From Burkholderiales bacterium (GTDB taxonomy: Bacteria; Pseudomonadota; Gammaproteobacteria; Burkholderiales; Burkholderiaceae_C), in contig JAECRO010000030.1 in assembly GCA_016000195.1 (NCBI GenBank), positions 1 through 33,933 on the forward strand: a stretch of 33,933 bases of DNA, given 5' to 3'. Below the pieces are notes generated by a model. That model searched no databases. It was not told the DNA's origin and worked only from the letters and a program-made list of their open reading frames with translations. A program made the position numbers and the translations under genes. Positions within the stretch are counted from its first letter, which is position 1. The number at the start of each line of letters is the position of its first letter. Positions 1 to 8,123 of the stretch are shown piece after piece.

Positions 1-20
1 TCTTTTTTTAGGCCGGGTTC

Positions 21-43
21 CCTGGCTGGCTTTTCCAGTCAGG
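21..43. repeat. Short imperfect inverted repeat (hairpin)
   Basis: Nine-base arms (21-29 and 35-43) pair with one mismatch around a 5-base loop. There is no T-run on the 3' side in either direction: the T-run at 3-9 lies on the wrong side for a plus-strand terminator and reads as an A-run on the minus strand. It lies about 140 bases beyond the stop of the minus-strand flavoprotein gene. It could help end that transcript but is not a classical terminator. The rest of 1-184 shows nothing else I can support. Confidence 0.35.
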
Positions 44-184
44 GTGAAACTGCTCTAAATCAAACCGCAGCGTAGTCCTTGATTTTTCGCAGCTGTGTTC
101 AACCCAGGTGAAACGCAGCAACCCGCACCCCTTCCTGCCAGAAGCCGGTCAGCGCCCGTGCAGGAAAACGCACGCCAGCAGGCC

Positions 185-733
185 TCAGGCGTGCTTTTTG
201 ACCCAGCCTACGTAGGCATCCACCCAGCCTTGCAGAAATTTCAGACTGGCTTCGCCAATGTTGCCTGCCTCGTCATAAAGCCCCTCCTTGTTGTGGATGA
301 AAGCTTCGGGCTGCCCCAGCGTGGGCATGTTCAGGTAGGCCAGGATGTTGCGCAGGTGCTGCTGAGCCATGGCTGTTCCGATGGGGCCGACAGACGCGCC
401 CATCACCCCGGCAGGCTTGCCGTTCCAGGCGCTTTGCCCATAAGGGCGCGACGCGTGGTCAATCGCATTTTTCAGCACGCCGGGAATGGAGCGGTTGTAT
501 TCAGGCGTGACAAACAGCACGCCCTGCGCCGCCGTAATCTCTTCCTTCATACGCGTGACCTGCGCTGGCGGATGACCGTCATCGTCCTGGTTGTACAGGG
601 GCAGGTCGTCAATGCGGACATGGGTAAAACTGAAATCCGCCGGAAACAGCTTTTCCAGCGCCCCGGCGAGTTTCTTGTTGAAAGAGTCCTTGCGAAGACT
701 GCCAACGACGACGGCAATGGTGTAGTGAGCCAT
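185..733 (-). CDS. NADPH-dependent FMN reductase (ChrR/YieF-type flavodoxin-fold oxidoreductase)
   Basis: A 182-aa cytoplasmic flavodoxin-fold protein. The N-terminal beta strand and phosphate loop read VVVGSLRKDSFNKKLA (residues 9-24), the usual FMN phosphate-binding GSxRxxSxN pattern. A second family motif, TPEYNRSIPGVLKNAIDHAS (about residues 76-95), contacts the flavin ring and the dimer partner. Known members use NAD(P)H to reduce FMN, quinones or chromate; the physiological substrate cannot be read from the sequence. Length is normal for the family. The start is supported by a GGGGA element five bases upstream of the ATG. The gene is divergent from the nitronate monooxygenase gene across a 332-bp gap, so a joint role in oxidative or nitro-compound metabolism is possible but only inferred. 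Confidence 0.9.
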   Translation of the reverse strand: MAHYTIAVVVGSLRKDSFNKKLAGALEKLFPADFSFTHVRIDDLPLYNQDDDGHPPAQVTRMKEEITAAQGVLFVTPEYNRSIPGVLKNAIDHASRPYGQSAWNGKPAGVMGASVGPIGTAMAQQHLRNILAYLNMPTLGQPEAFIHNKEGLYDEAGNIGEASLKFLQGWVDAYVGWVKKHA

Positions 734-1065
734 AGAGTTCCCCAGAAAAGCCGATCAGCCCGGCTGACCGGCAGGTTGATAAAGAAAGCGGCGATAAGCA
801 GGTCCATTATGCAAAGCCGCCCGGAATCATGCTTGCCGGAACATTCGGCGCTCACCCCACACCGCAACCACGCGCCTTAATGCGCAGTCATTTGATCTAA
901 TGCCGGTTTTATCAGGCTTGCTAACCCGGGCCGCCCCGGCGGCAGTCAATCAAGGCATTACCATTCATGGGTATTGACAAGTTGATTTTTCCATATCGCC
1001 CAACTTTCGTCGAAAATCGCTAAAACGCGCTCACCCGCCGCTACACCACCGCAACAAGGACACTG
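734..1065. other. Intergenic region between divergent flavoprotein genes
   Basis: This 332-bp gap must hold the promoters of both flanking genes. A TTGACA hexamer occurs at 974-979 on the plus strand, but no acceptable -10 box follows at 16-18 bases, so no promoter is called. The plus-strand gene has a good Shine-Dalgarno (AAGGA, 1055-1059). No RNA gene, repeat or further coding segment was recognised. Confidence 0.4.
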
Positions 1066-2310
1066 ATGAAAAGAGTTGATGATTTCCGCCTGAAATTCGG
1101 CCAAAAAGAACTGGTTCCGATCATCATTGGCGGAATGGGCGTCGATATTTCCACCGCCGAGCTGGCGCTTGAGGTCGTGCGCCTCGGCGGGATCGGCCAC
1201 ATTTCCGACGCCATGGTGCAGGACGTATCGGACCGGCGCTTTGACACCGACTTTGTCAAGGAAAAGACCAGGTTTTACAAGCACAACATTGACAACTCGG
1301 ACAAGAGCGTCGTCCAGTTCGACCTCGGACGCCTGGCCGAAGCGACCAAGCTGCATGTGGGCCGAACCATGGAGGCCAAGCGCGGCGAAGGCATGGTGTT
1401 CATCAACTGCATGGAAAAGCTGACCATGAACTCACCGCGCGACACGCTGCAGGTGCGGCTCAATTCGGCGCTGGATGCAGGCATTGACGGCATCACCCTG
1501 AGCGCCGGCCTGCACCTGGGTTCGTTTGGCCTGATGGCCGGCCATCCCCGGTTTCGCGACGCCAAACTGGGCATCATCGTGTCATCGGTGCGCGCCTTGC
1601 AGCTTTTCCTGCGCAAGACGGCCCGCCTGCAGCGTCTGCCGGACTATGTGATTGTTGAAGGCCCGCTCGCCGGTGGACACCTGGGTTTCGGCATGGACTG
1701 GGCGCAATACGACCTGGCCACCATCGTGGCTGAAATCGCCACCTTCCTGAAAGCCGAACAGCTCGACATTCCGCTGATTGCCGCAGGTGGCATCTTCACC
1801 GGCAGCGATGCCGTGTCGTTTCTTGAAAACGGCGCAGCCGCCGTGCAGGTGGCGACGCGCTTTACCATCGCCAACGAATGCGGATTGCCGGCAAAAGTCA
1901 AGCAGGAGTATTTCAAGGCCAGCGAAGAAGACATCGTGGTGAACACGATTTCGCCCACCGGCTACCCGATGCGCATGCTGAAAAACACGCCGGCCATCGG
2001 CTCGGGCATCCGGCCCAACTGCGAAGCCTATGGCTACCTGCTCGACGGCAACGGCAACTGCGCCTACATCACCGCCTACAACGCGCAAATCGCCATCCAC
2101 CCCGATGGCAAGAACCTGTCGGTCATGGACAAGACCTGCCTGTGTACCCACATGCGCAACTACAACTGCTGGACCTGCGGCAGCACGACCTACCGGCTGA
2201 AAGACACCACCCGGCGCCTGGCCGATGGCACCTACCAGACGCTGAGCGCAGAACACATCTTTCACGATTACCAGTTCAGCGTTGACAACCAGGTGATGCT
2301 GCCCGAGTAA
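1066..2310 (+). CDS. Nitronate monooxygenase-like FMN enzyme (2-nitropropane dioxygenase / FabK superfamily) with cysteine-rich C-terminus
   Basis: A 414-aa TIM-barrel flavoprotein. The N-terminal IIIGGMGVDIS (residues 19-29), the glycine-rich IVEGPLAGGHLGF stretch (about 196-208) and PLIAAGGIFTG followed by GAAAVQVATRF (about 236-266) are the FMN phosphate-binding signatures of the nitronate monooxygenase/FabK fold. Family members oxidise alkyl nitronates or reduce enoyl-ACP; which reaction applies here is not visible. The protein is longer than the common 310-360 aa. Its tail carries six cysteines, at about 319, 332, 358, 360, 368 and 371, including CLC and CWTC pairs, which could bind a metal or an iron-sulfur cluster (inference). 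The ATG is preceded by AAGGA at proper spacing. Confidence 0.85.
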   Translation: MKRVDDFRLKFGQKELVPIIIGGMGVDISTAELALEVVRLGGIGHISDAMVQDVSDRRFDTDFVKEKTRFYKHNIDNSDKSVVQFDLGRLAEATKLHVGRTMEAKRGEGMVFINCMEKLTMNSPRDTLQVRLNSALDAGIDGITLSAGLHLGSFGLMAGHPRFRDAKLGIIVSSVRALQLFLRKTARLQRLPDYVIVEGPLAGGHLGFGMDWAQYDLATIVAEIATFLKAEQLDIPLIAAGGIFTGSDAVSFLENGAAAVQVATRFTIANECGLPAKVKQEYFKASEEDIVVNTISPTGYPMRMLKNTPAIGSGIRPNCEAYGYLLDGNGNCAYITAYNAQIAIHPDGKNLSVMDKTCLCTHMRNYNCWTCGSTTYRLKDTTRRLADGTYQTLSAEHIFHDYQFSVDNQVMLPE

Positions 2311-2355
2311 ACGCCTTCATGCCACCCGCCAGTTCAGCCATGCTGCATCAAGCGT

Positions 2356-2721
2356 GTGCGGCCCTACAGTTTTGCGGTGGATGAAGCGCGCGACAAGGGG
2401 CTGAGCCTGCTGGCAACCCAGTTGCCCGGGAAGCAGGCGCGACTGATGCTGCGCCCATCGATTCCCTATGGCGAAGAACCCCAAGATGCGCTGCGCAACC
2501 TCAAGCTGGACGATGGCGACGCCCCGCTGACCGCCGTTCTGTTCAACCTGGCGGCGACGCCCGAAAACTTTGCTGAAAGCGAAGCGCCGGCATTCTGGCA
2601 AACCGAAGTGGCGCGGGCGATGGTTGCCAACGAAAAGGCCGTGAGCAGCTTGTGGTCAATGCTGCGCGCGCAAGCCGATGCGGCCACAAAGCGCTGGAAT
2701 CCGCGCAGCCCGTGTTGCTGA
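2356..2721 (+). pseudogene. Hypothetical ORF, probably decayed or frameshifted
   Basis: The reading frame is open from just after the nitronate monooxygenase stop, but the only start is a GTG at 2356 with no Shine-Dalgarno. The 121 codons have a protein-like composition (few Arg/Pro runs, acidic and hydrophobic stretches such as SSLWSMLRAQADAATK near the end), unlike typical GC-rich shadow frames. After an AAA tract at 2688-2690 the frame quickly terminates, while the next frame continues as ALESAQPVLLSITSATLG. One extra A would join the two. I do not recognise the family; a phasin-like helical protein is a guess. It may be a remnant, a sequencing indel or a chance ORF. Confidence 0.3.
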
Positions 2722-2801
2722 GCATCACTTCGGCCACCTTGGGCCGGCTACCCGGAGTCTGGCTTCAGCACCCGCCAGAACCCAACCCGCAGGCATGGCG
2801 C

Positions 2802-3503
2802 CTACACCACAGCACCAAAGAGCGCGCCGACCCCGGCGGTTATCGCCATGGCCAGCGCGCCCCAGAAGGTGACACGCCACGCACCCGTGAAAACACCCGC
2901 ACCGCCCGCTCGGGCAGCCATGGCGCCCAATACAGCCAGAAAAACCAGCGAGGTGGCACAAACCCAGGGAATCAGCCCCTGCGCGGTGGCCAAGGCAGTG
3001 ACCGCCAGCGGCAGCGCGGCGCCGACCGCAAAGCTCGCAGCCGATGCCAAAGCGGCCTGGACCGGCCGGGCGCTGAGGGTATCGGAAATGCCCAGTTCGT
3101 CGCGCGCGTGGGCGCCGAGTGCGTCATGCAGCATCAGTTGCTCAGCGACCTGCTGCGCGAGCTCAGGTGCCAGTCCCCGGGCAACATAAATGCCCGTCAG
3201 CTCGCGATGTTCCGCAACGGGGTCTGCCTTGAGTTCGGCGGATTCACGCGCCAGGTCGGCTTTTTCAGTATCCGCCTGGGAATGAACCGAGACGTATTCC
3301 CCCGCGGCCATCGACATCGCGCCCGCCATCAGCCCCGCAACGCCGGCCACCAGAATACTGTGCGGGTCTGAACCGGCAGCTGCAACGCCAACCACCAGGC
3401 TGGCGGTGGAGACGATGCCGTCATTGGCACCCAGCACGGCGGCGCGCAGCCAGCCAATGCGATCGGTGCGGTGATGTTCGGTGTGTCGGCGCAAGGTTTT
3501 CAT
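2802..3503 (-). CDS. VIT1/CCC1 family transporter (predicted iron/manganese transporter)
   Basis: A 233-aa integral membrane protein of the CCC1/VIT1 family, whose eukaryotic members load iron or manganese into vacuoles; bacterial members are presumed Fe2+/Mn2+ exporters. Visible signatures are RIGWLRAAVLGANDGIVSTA at the first membrane helix and AGAMSMAAGEYVSVHSQADT with the metal-site Met/Glu residues, followed by an acidic cytoplasmic segment rich in E and D and then three C-terminal hydrophobic helices. The frame can extend upstream to a GTG at 3548, but homologues begin close to the chosen ATG (MKTLRRHTEHHR), so 3503 is preferred. It is divergent from the MFS gene across about 90 bp, so they may share regulatory DNA. 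Confidence 0.85.
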   Translation of the reverse strand: MKTLRRHTEHHRTDRIGWLRAAVLGANDGIVSTASLVVGVAAAGSDPHSILVAGVAGLMAGAMSMAAGEYVSVHSQADTEKADLARESAELKADPVAEHRELTGIYVARGLAPELAQQVAEQLMLHDALGAHARDELGISDTLSARPVQAALASAASFAVGAALPLAVTALATAQGLIPWVCATSLVFLAVLGAMAARAGGAGVFTGAWRVTFWGALAMAITAGVGALFGAVV

Positions 3504-3592
3504 GGGCAGAGCTTTCTGGAGTTCGGTGTGGGCACAGTCGCGGTACACCCGCCATTACACTTGACCTGACCGTATCAGATTGGAGCATACCG

Positions 3593-4792
3593 ATGATGAT
3601 TCCCCCGAACGATGCACGCTCCCCGCCCATTGCGGCAGCAGGAAAGCAGACGAAGCTCCACCCGGACATTCTCAAGCTGGGCCTGGTCAGCTTTCTCACC
3701 GATCTCAGTTCGGAGATGATTTTTTCGGTGTTCGCGGTTTTCTTCACGACCATCGCCGGGGCATCGGCGGCCCTGCTGGGACTGATCGAGGGACTCGCCG
3801 ACTTTTCCGCCTCAGCGCTGAACTACCTTGCCGGCTGGCTGTCTGACCGAAGCGGCAAGCGCAAGTCATTCACCATCGCAGGCTACGGCTTCTCGACGCT
3901 CGCCAAGATCCTCCTGCTGGTGAGCAACTCAATCATCGGCCTGAGCCTTTTTCGCGTCATCGAGCGGCTGGGCAAGGGCTTTCGCGGGCCACCGCGCGAC
4001 GCCTGGCTGTCGTCCGTTGCCGACGAGAAAACGCGCGGCTATTCCTTCGGCGTCCACAAGGCGCTCGACAAGTCAGGCGCCGTGCTCGGTCCGCTGGCAG
4101 CTTACGGATTGCTCAGGTGGCTTGGCGAGTCGGCCGGCACCTACCGCACGCTCTTCTGGGTGGCTTTTGTTCCGGCGGTCCTGGGTGTTGCCATGCTGGC
4201 CCTCATCAAGGAGCCGCCCGGCGTTCGCCATGAGCGCGAAAGCCTCGGCCAGAACTGGCAGTTGCTCAGCCCCGGTTTCAAGCGTTTCCTGATTCCGGCC
4301 GGCATCTTTTCGCTGGCCTACTTCAGCCTCGGATTCTTGCTGCTGAAAGCGCACGCGACTGGTTTCAGCGTGACGGACATCGTGCTGCTTTATGCCCTGT
4401 TCAACGCCCTCTGCGTGATGGCCGCGCCACTGGTCGGCAAGCTCGGCGACCGGGTTGGCCGCCGACGCATCATCGTTATGGGCTATGCCCTGTACGGCCT
4501 CATCAACCTCGGGCTGATGTTTGCCAGCAGCCAATGGGAACTCATCGCGCTGTTTGCCTGCTACGGCGTCTTTTACGCCATTGATGAATCGCAGAACAGG
4601 GCCTTCATTGCCGACATCGAGCCGGAGCGCCGCGCAACCGCCGTTGGCGTCTATAACTTCGTGACCGGCGTGCTTTACCTTCCCGCCTCGCTGGCGGCGG
4701 GCGCGTTATGGGCGCTCGCGCCGAATCTTGCATTCGGGCTGGCGGCACTGCTGTCAGGGCTGGCCATTGCGGCATTTGTAACGCTTCGCTGA
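3593..4792 (+). CDS. Major facilitator superfamily transporter
   Basis: A 399-aa inner-membrane protein with about twelve hydrophobic segments. The loop between helices 2 and 3 has the MFS signature GWLSDRSGKRK, and the second half repeats it as GKLGDRVGRRR. The segment ERLGKGFRGPPRDAWLSS after helix 4 and the FGVHKALDKSGAVLGPLAA helix are typical of a prokaryotic MFS subgroup of unassigned substrate. The ATG at 3593 follows GGAG (3582-3585) with seven bases between; a second ATG is immediately adjacent. Downstream lies the left edge of the restriction cassette in convergent orientation. The substrate is unknown. Confidence 0.85.
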   Translation: MMIPPNDARSPPIAAAGKQTKLHPDILKLGLVSFLTDLSSEMIFSVFAVFFTTIAGASAALLGLIEGLADFSASALNYLAGWLSDRSGKRKSFTIAGYGFSTLAKILLLVSNSIIGLSLFRVIERLGKGFRGPPRDAWLSSVADEKTRGYSFGVHKALDKSGAVLGPLAAYGLLRWLGESAGTYRTLFWVAFVPAVLGVAMLALIKEPPGVRHERESLGQNWQLLSPGFKRFLIPAGIFSLAYFSLGFLLLKAHATGFSVTDIVLLYALFNALCVMAAPLVGKLGDRVGRRRIIVMGYALYGLINLGLMFASSQWELIALFACYGVFYAIDESQNRAFIADIEPERRATAVGVYNFVTGVLYLPASLAAGALWALAPNLAFGLAALLSGLAIAAFVTLR

Positions 4793-4818
4793 AACCCTGA
4801 AACCAGCCGCCTGGCCTG

Positions 4819-4968
4819 TCAGCGCGGCGCCAGCGGTGCGCGATCCGGCGGGACCGGGTGGGTATTCAGGCGCGCCGTCCACTGCGCCAGACTGACCGCG
4901 AACACCCGCGACAGCTCGGGCAGCATGGCGAGGCTGTCCATGAAGGTGTCGGCAATACGGCAGTTCAT
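4819..4968 (-). pseudogene. Chimeric remnant: start of a UvrD-type helicase gene fused to a fragment of an MFS gene
   Basis: A 49-codon ORF beginning MNCRIADTFMDSLA, which resembles (from memory) the N-terminus of large UvrD-like helicases with a RelE/ParE-like leader. It then continues as MLPELSRVFAVSLAQ, which matches the inner part of an MFS N-terminus and then ends. The first three codons overlap the stop of the preceding ORF (ATGA at 4965-4968), as in a translationally coupled operon. The switch point lies at the edge of the 29-bp repeat at 4902-4930. The simplest reading is that the right end of a recombination joined a truncated defence gene to an already present MFS gene. The helicase assignment rests on only about 14 residues. 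Confidence 0.5.
4902..4930. repeat. 29-bp direct repeat, left copy, bounding the restriction cassette
   Basis: This stretch, beginning ACACCCGCGACAGC and ending GCAGCATGGCG, is identical to 12352-12380 in the same orientation; the bases on both sides differ. On the minus strand both copies encode AMLPELSRV of an MFS-type N-terminus. The copies are 7.45 kb apart and enclose the restriction-modification genes. Confidence 0.85.
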
Positions 4969-5216
4969 GAAACCAGCCTCGACAGAGCATCACGGAATTT
5001 CCCAAAACTGGGCGACGAATTTTGATTGAGGCTCATGAAGGGGCCAATCTTTTCAGCCCACTCATGCTTGATCTGCCCCGGCAAGGGCCAGCCGGCTTTC
5101 TTGATCGCGGCAACGCCACCGGCATGCACCGCATCGGCCAGCAATTCCCAGGTGCCGCAGGCGCTGTCTTGCAAGTAGCGGTCCAGCACATCCCGCTTGG
5201 CGCGTGGGTATCCCAC
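4965..5216 (-). CDS. Small uncharacterised protein of the restriction cassette, possibly frameshifted at its start
   Basis: An 83-codon frame from a GTG at 5216, ending SFGKFRDALSRLVS with its stop overlapping the next ATG. I do not recognise the family; the composition (DRYLQDSACGTWELLADAVH, then KHEWAEKIGPFMSLNQ) looks like a real globular protein. A strong Shine-Dalgarno (GAGGTG, just after the mod stop) is correctly placed for an ATG at 5236, but that ATG is in a different frame. One extra A in the AAA tract at 5231-5233 would join them as M-K-T-L-K-N-S-V-G-Y-P. Thus the start is either a weak GTG or the gene carries a one-base deletion or sequencing error. Position after mod and before the helicase remnant suggests an accessory role in the cassette. 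Confidence 0.55.
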   Translation of the reverse strand: MGYPRAKRDVLDRYLQDSACGTWELLADAVHAGGVAAIKKAGWPLPGQIKHEWAEKIGPFMSLNQNSSPSFGKFRDALSRLVS

Positions 5217-5245
5217 GGAATTCTTGAGCGTTTCATGATGGCACC

Positions 5246-8122
5246 TCAGTTCACCCTAAAAACCTTCATCACCTCATCCCCAAGGTGATTAATAACCTTC
5301 ACCGCAATCCGCCCCGACTTCGGCTTGTCGAACGGGCGTGAGGTGTCGCTGTTCAGCGTCGCCCAGGCTTCTTCGTTGATCTCGGCTTTCAGCGTGGTTT
5401 TCAGTGCTTTATACGGGTCGTTGGCACCCAGGAAATAGGCGTGGCGGACGAAGAAGCTTTCTTCGTTGTAGTCGGTGTCGATGAACCAGCAGGCGATGCC
5501 GTCGGCGCCGTCGCTGCGCACTTCGCCGGTGTTCGGGTGAAACACGTCCACGCCGTTGACCCTTACTTTCAACTGATGGCGCATCTGGCCGCCCTCGGCT
5601 TCCAAAATGTCGATGTCGGGCTCGCCGAAGATCACGAACAGGTTGCCCTTGCCGGTGTTCTTCAGGTCTTCGGCCATGTGCAGGTCGGCGTTCATGCGGG
5701 CCTTGAGCACCGGAATGCGGCCGAGCTTGTCGAACTCGCTGGAATGCGCGTCGTAGTTGAAGGCGCAGGCAATCAGCACGTCAAAGCCGGAATCTCCCGC
5801 CTCGCGCGCGGCGGCCACCAGGTCGGGGCGCGAGACGGTGCCGAACTCGGGGCCGATGAAGACGGCCGCCCGCTTTTCGCCCGTGTTGTCGCTGTAGCGG
5901 CCATCGGCGCAGACCAGATAGCCCGGCCATGGCGTGAGTGACGTAAAAACGATCTTGTCGGCCTTGTGCGCCTGCTGCACGCCGGCGGTCTTGAGGTTGT
6001 CCAGAATGATCTGGACAAAGTTGCGTTCGGCGCTGTACTCGGCCTGCCGCTCTGCCACCTTGGGGTCGTTGGGGTCTATCAGTTCGTCGTCAGCCCCAAC
6101 GGTCAGAACGCGGTGCGGCGAGAGGCTTTCCACCGTGAACGGCCCGGCCACGCGGACCTTTTTTCGGTCGTCGTAGGGCTTGTCGTAGAGGTATTCGAAC
6201 TCGGCCCTGGCGGCAATGGAAGCGTCAATGTCTTTCTGGCGGGCAATGCGCTGCTGCCACCATGAATTTATAAGCTCTTTTGCCACTTTGCGCACGTCAG
6301 CCGTGCGTGAGGCGCTATCATTTTTGAATTTATCAAAAACCTTGTCGTCATCTGGCAGGCTGCGCGGAATCTCCCATTCCTGCCACGCGGTGCCTAAATG
6401 GGCGTTGAGTTGTTCGCGCAGCGCCTCCAGCTCGGGCTGGAATTTGTCCCAGATCACGTCGATTTCGGCGTTGTTGGCGATGGACTTGAGCGTGACATGC
6501 GGCACCCGCTCATAGACAAAGCCCTGGCGCACATTGCCCCGCGTCGGCGCGCTGGACGGTGCGGTGCGCGTAACTTCGGCTTCCTTGACCTGGCCTTCGC
6601 GGCTGTCGGCCAGCAGGTAGAACGGGTAGCGCGCGCCCATGATGCGGGCGCGGGCCAGCGCGAGGGCGACACGCGAGGTATCGATGGTGATCCAGCGGCG
6701 GCCCCATTGTTCGGCGACGTAGGCTGTTGTTCCACTACCGCATGTAGGGTCTAGGACGAGGTCGCCAGGGTCACTGGCCATAAGCATGCAACGCTGGACA
6801 ACCTTACTATCAGTCTGTACAACATAAACCCTCCCGTCGCCAACGAAACCACCACCTGCTGTGTCAAGCCATACGTTATTTCTTTTCTGGGTCGCGTAGT
6901 CCTTCCAGAACCTAGCAAATCTCAGCGTGTTCCCTTTTCGTATCAGTCGATTCGCCTTACCAAGGCGACGCATGTTTTCTTGTGTAGTGGTCCAGTGACG
7001 GTTCCGCGGAACTGTGTAACCGATGCTTTCGTATTCGAAGGTGTAACCGAGAGAGTCCACCCATCCATCGGAATTAAGTGGGTTGCGTGCAATTGGTTCA
7101 CCCACATTCGGCACGTTGCTGGGGTCACGAAAGTCAACATCCCTGACCGACCGCCGATCAAATGGGCTTAGCTCTACAGTGTCGAAAAACGCAAGGTCTC
7201 CCTCTGAAAATTCTTTGACGTCAGGGACCGAACGGAATTTAAGATCAGACTTCCGTTTGGCAAACCATACTATGTGATCGAAGTTCGACTGTAGGTAGTT
7301 TGTATCGAACGCCCCAGACTTCTTGAACGAGATAACGGCTATTGCGTTCTCATCCCCAAACACCTCATCCATCACCGCCCGCACCCGGTGCACATTCTCA
7401 TCCCCAATCTGCACAAAAATCGACCCCGAATCCGTCAGCAAATCCCGCGCCACCGTCAACCGGTCGCGCAAATACGTCAGGTAGGAATGAATCCCATCGC
7501 GCCAGGTGTCCCGAAACGCCTTGACCTGCTCGGGCTCGCGCGTGATGTGCTCCGCGTTGCCGTCCTTCACATCGCGGCTGGTCGTGCTCCACTGAAAATT
7601 GCTGTTGAATTTGATGCCATACGGCGGATCAAAATAAAAGCACTGCACCTTGCCGCGCAGGCCTTCGCGCTCGGCCAGGGACGCCATCACGCTCAGGCTG
7701 TCGCCCAGAATCATGCGGTTTTGCCAATGCCCGTCGTGCTGGTAGAACTCGGTCTTGGCGTCCTCGCTGGGCAGGCCGTTGAAGTCGGCAAATAAATCGA
7801 CCTGCGGCGCTGGCCCGGCGGCCTTTTCGGTCTGGCGCTTCAGGTCGTCAATCAGCACCTTCGGGTGGACTTTTTCCTGGATGTAGAGCGGCGGCGCCTG
7901 CACGATCAGATTCGACCAGTCCTGCTCGTCCTTGCCGCGCCACACCAGTTGCGGGTCCAGGTCGCGGTTGCGGTGCTGGCGCTCGTATTCCACGCGCACC
8001 GGCTTTTGCTCGTCCTTGGCCATCAGCGACTGGTATTCAGCCGTGGGGATGTTCTTGCGGGTGGCGTCTTCGTGCTTGAGGGTTTCGACGGAGAGCGGCG
8101 CTTTGGGGGTTTTGGTGGCCAT
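5246..8122 (-). CDS. mod: Type III-like restriction-modification system methyltransferase subunit (beta-class N6-adenine DNA methylase)
   Basis: A 958-aa protein with the beta-class order of motifs. The catalytic DPPYG is at residues 165-169 and the SAM-binding DPTCGSGTT at 458-466, with a target-recognition domain of about 200 residues between them. The family transfers a methyl group from S-adenosylmethionine to the N6 of adenine. About 450 further residues follow the SAM motif, longer than classical Mod proteins (600-700 aa), and no function is assigned to that tail. It starts one base after the stop of the NYN gene and is co-oriented with res upstream, so it belongs to one cassette. The stretch encoding residues about 260-450 (6770-7340) falls to about 47-50% GC while its flanks are above 60%, which suggests a swapped recognition domain. 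No phase-variable repeat tract was seen. Confidence 0.92.
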   Translation of the reverse strand: MATKTPKAPLSVETLKHEDATRKNIPTAEYQSLMAKDEQKPVRVEYERQHRNRDLDPQLVWRGKDEQDWSNLIVQAPPLYIQEKVHPKVLIDDLKRQTEKAAGPAPQVDLFADFNGLPSEDAKTEFYQHDGHWQNRMILGDSLSVMASLAEREGLRGKVQCFYFDPPYGIKFNSNFQWSTTSRDVKDGNAEHITREPEQVKAFRDTWRDGIHSYLTYLRDRLTVARDLLTDSGSIFVQIGDENVHRVRAVMDEVFGDENAIAVISFKKSGAFDTNYLQSNFDHIVWFAKRKSDLKFRSVPDVKEFSEGDLAFFDTVELSPFDRRSVRDVDFRDPSNVPNVGEPIARNPLNSDGWVDSLGYTFEYESIGYTVPRNRHWTTTQENMRRLGKANRLIRKGNTLRFARFWKDYATQKRNNVWLDTAGGGFVGDGRVYVVQTDSKVVQRCMLMASDPGDLVLDPTCGSGTTAYVAEQWGRRWITIDTSRVALALARARIMGARYPFYLLADSREGQVKEAEVTRTAPSSAPTRGNVRQGFVYERVPHVTLKSIANNAEIDVIWDKFQPELEALREQLNAHLGTAWQEWEIPRSLPDDDKVFDKFKNDSASRTADVRKVAKELINSWWQQRIARQKDIDASIAARAEFEYLYDKPYDDRKKVRVAGPFTVESLSPHRVLTVGADDELIDPNDPKVAERQAEYSAERNFVQIILDNLKTAGVQQAHKADKIVFTSLTPWPGYLVCADGRYSDNTGEKRAAVFIGPEFGTVSRPDLVAAAREAGDSGFDVLIACAFNYDAHSSEFDKLGRIPVLKARMNADLHMAEDLKNTGKGNLFVIFGEPDIDILEAEGGQMRHQLKVRVNGVDVFHPNTGEVRSDGADGIACWFIDTDYNEESFFVRHAYFLGANDPYKALKTTLKAEINEEAWATLNSDTSRPFDKPKSGRIAVKVINHLGDEVMKVFRVN

Positions 8123-8123
8123 G

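Noticed and set aside
1-45. Hairpin near the left edge as a rho-independent terminator
   Set aside because: The T-run is on the wrong side of the stem for plus-strand transcription and would be an A-run for the minus-strand gene.
974-1002. TTGACA hexamer suggesting a sigma-70 promoter for the nitronate monooxygenase gene
   Set aside because: No -10-like hexamer at 16-18 bases; the closest AT-rich hexamer is only 12-14 bases away.
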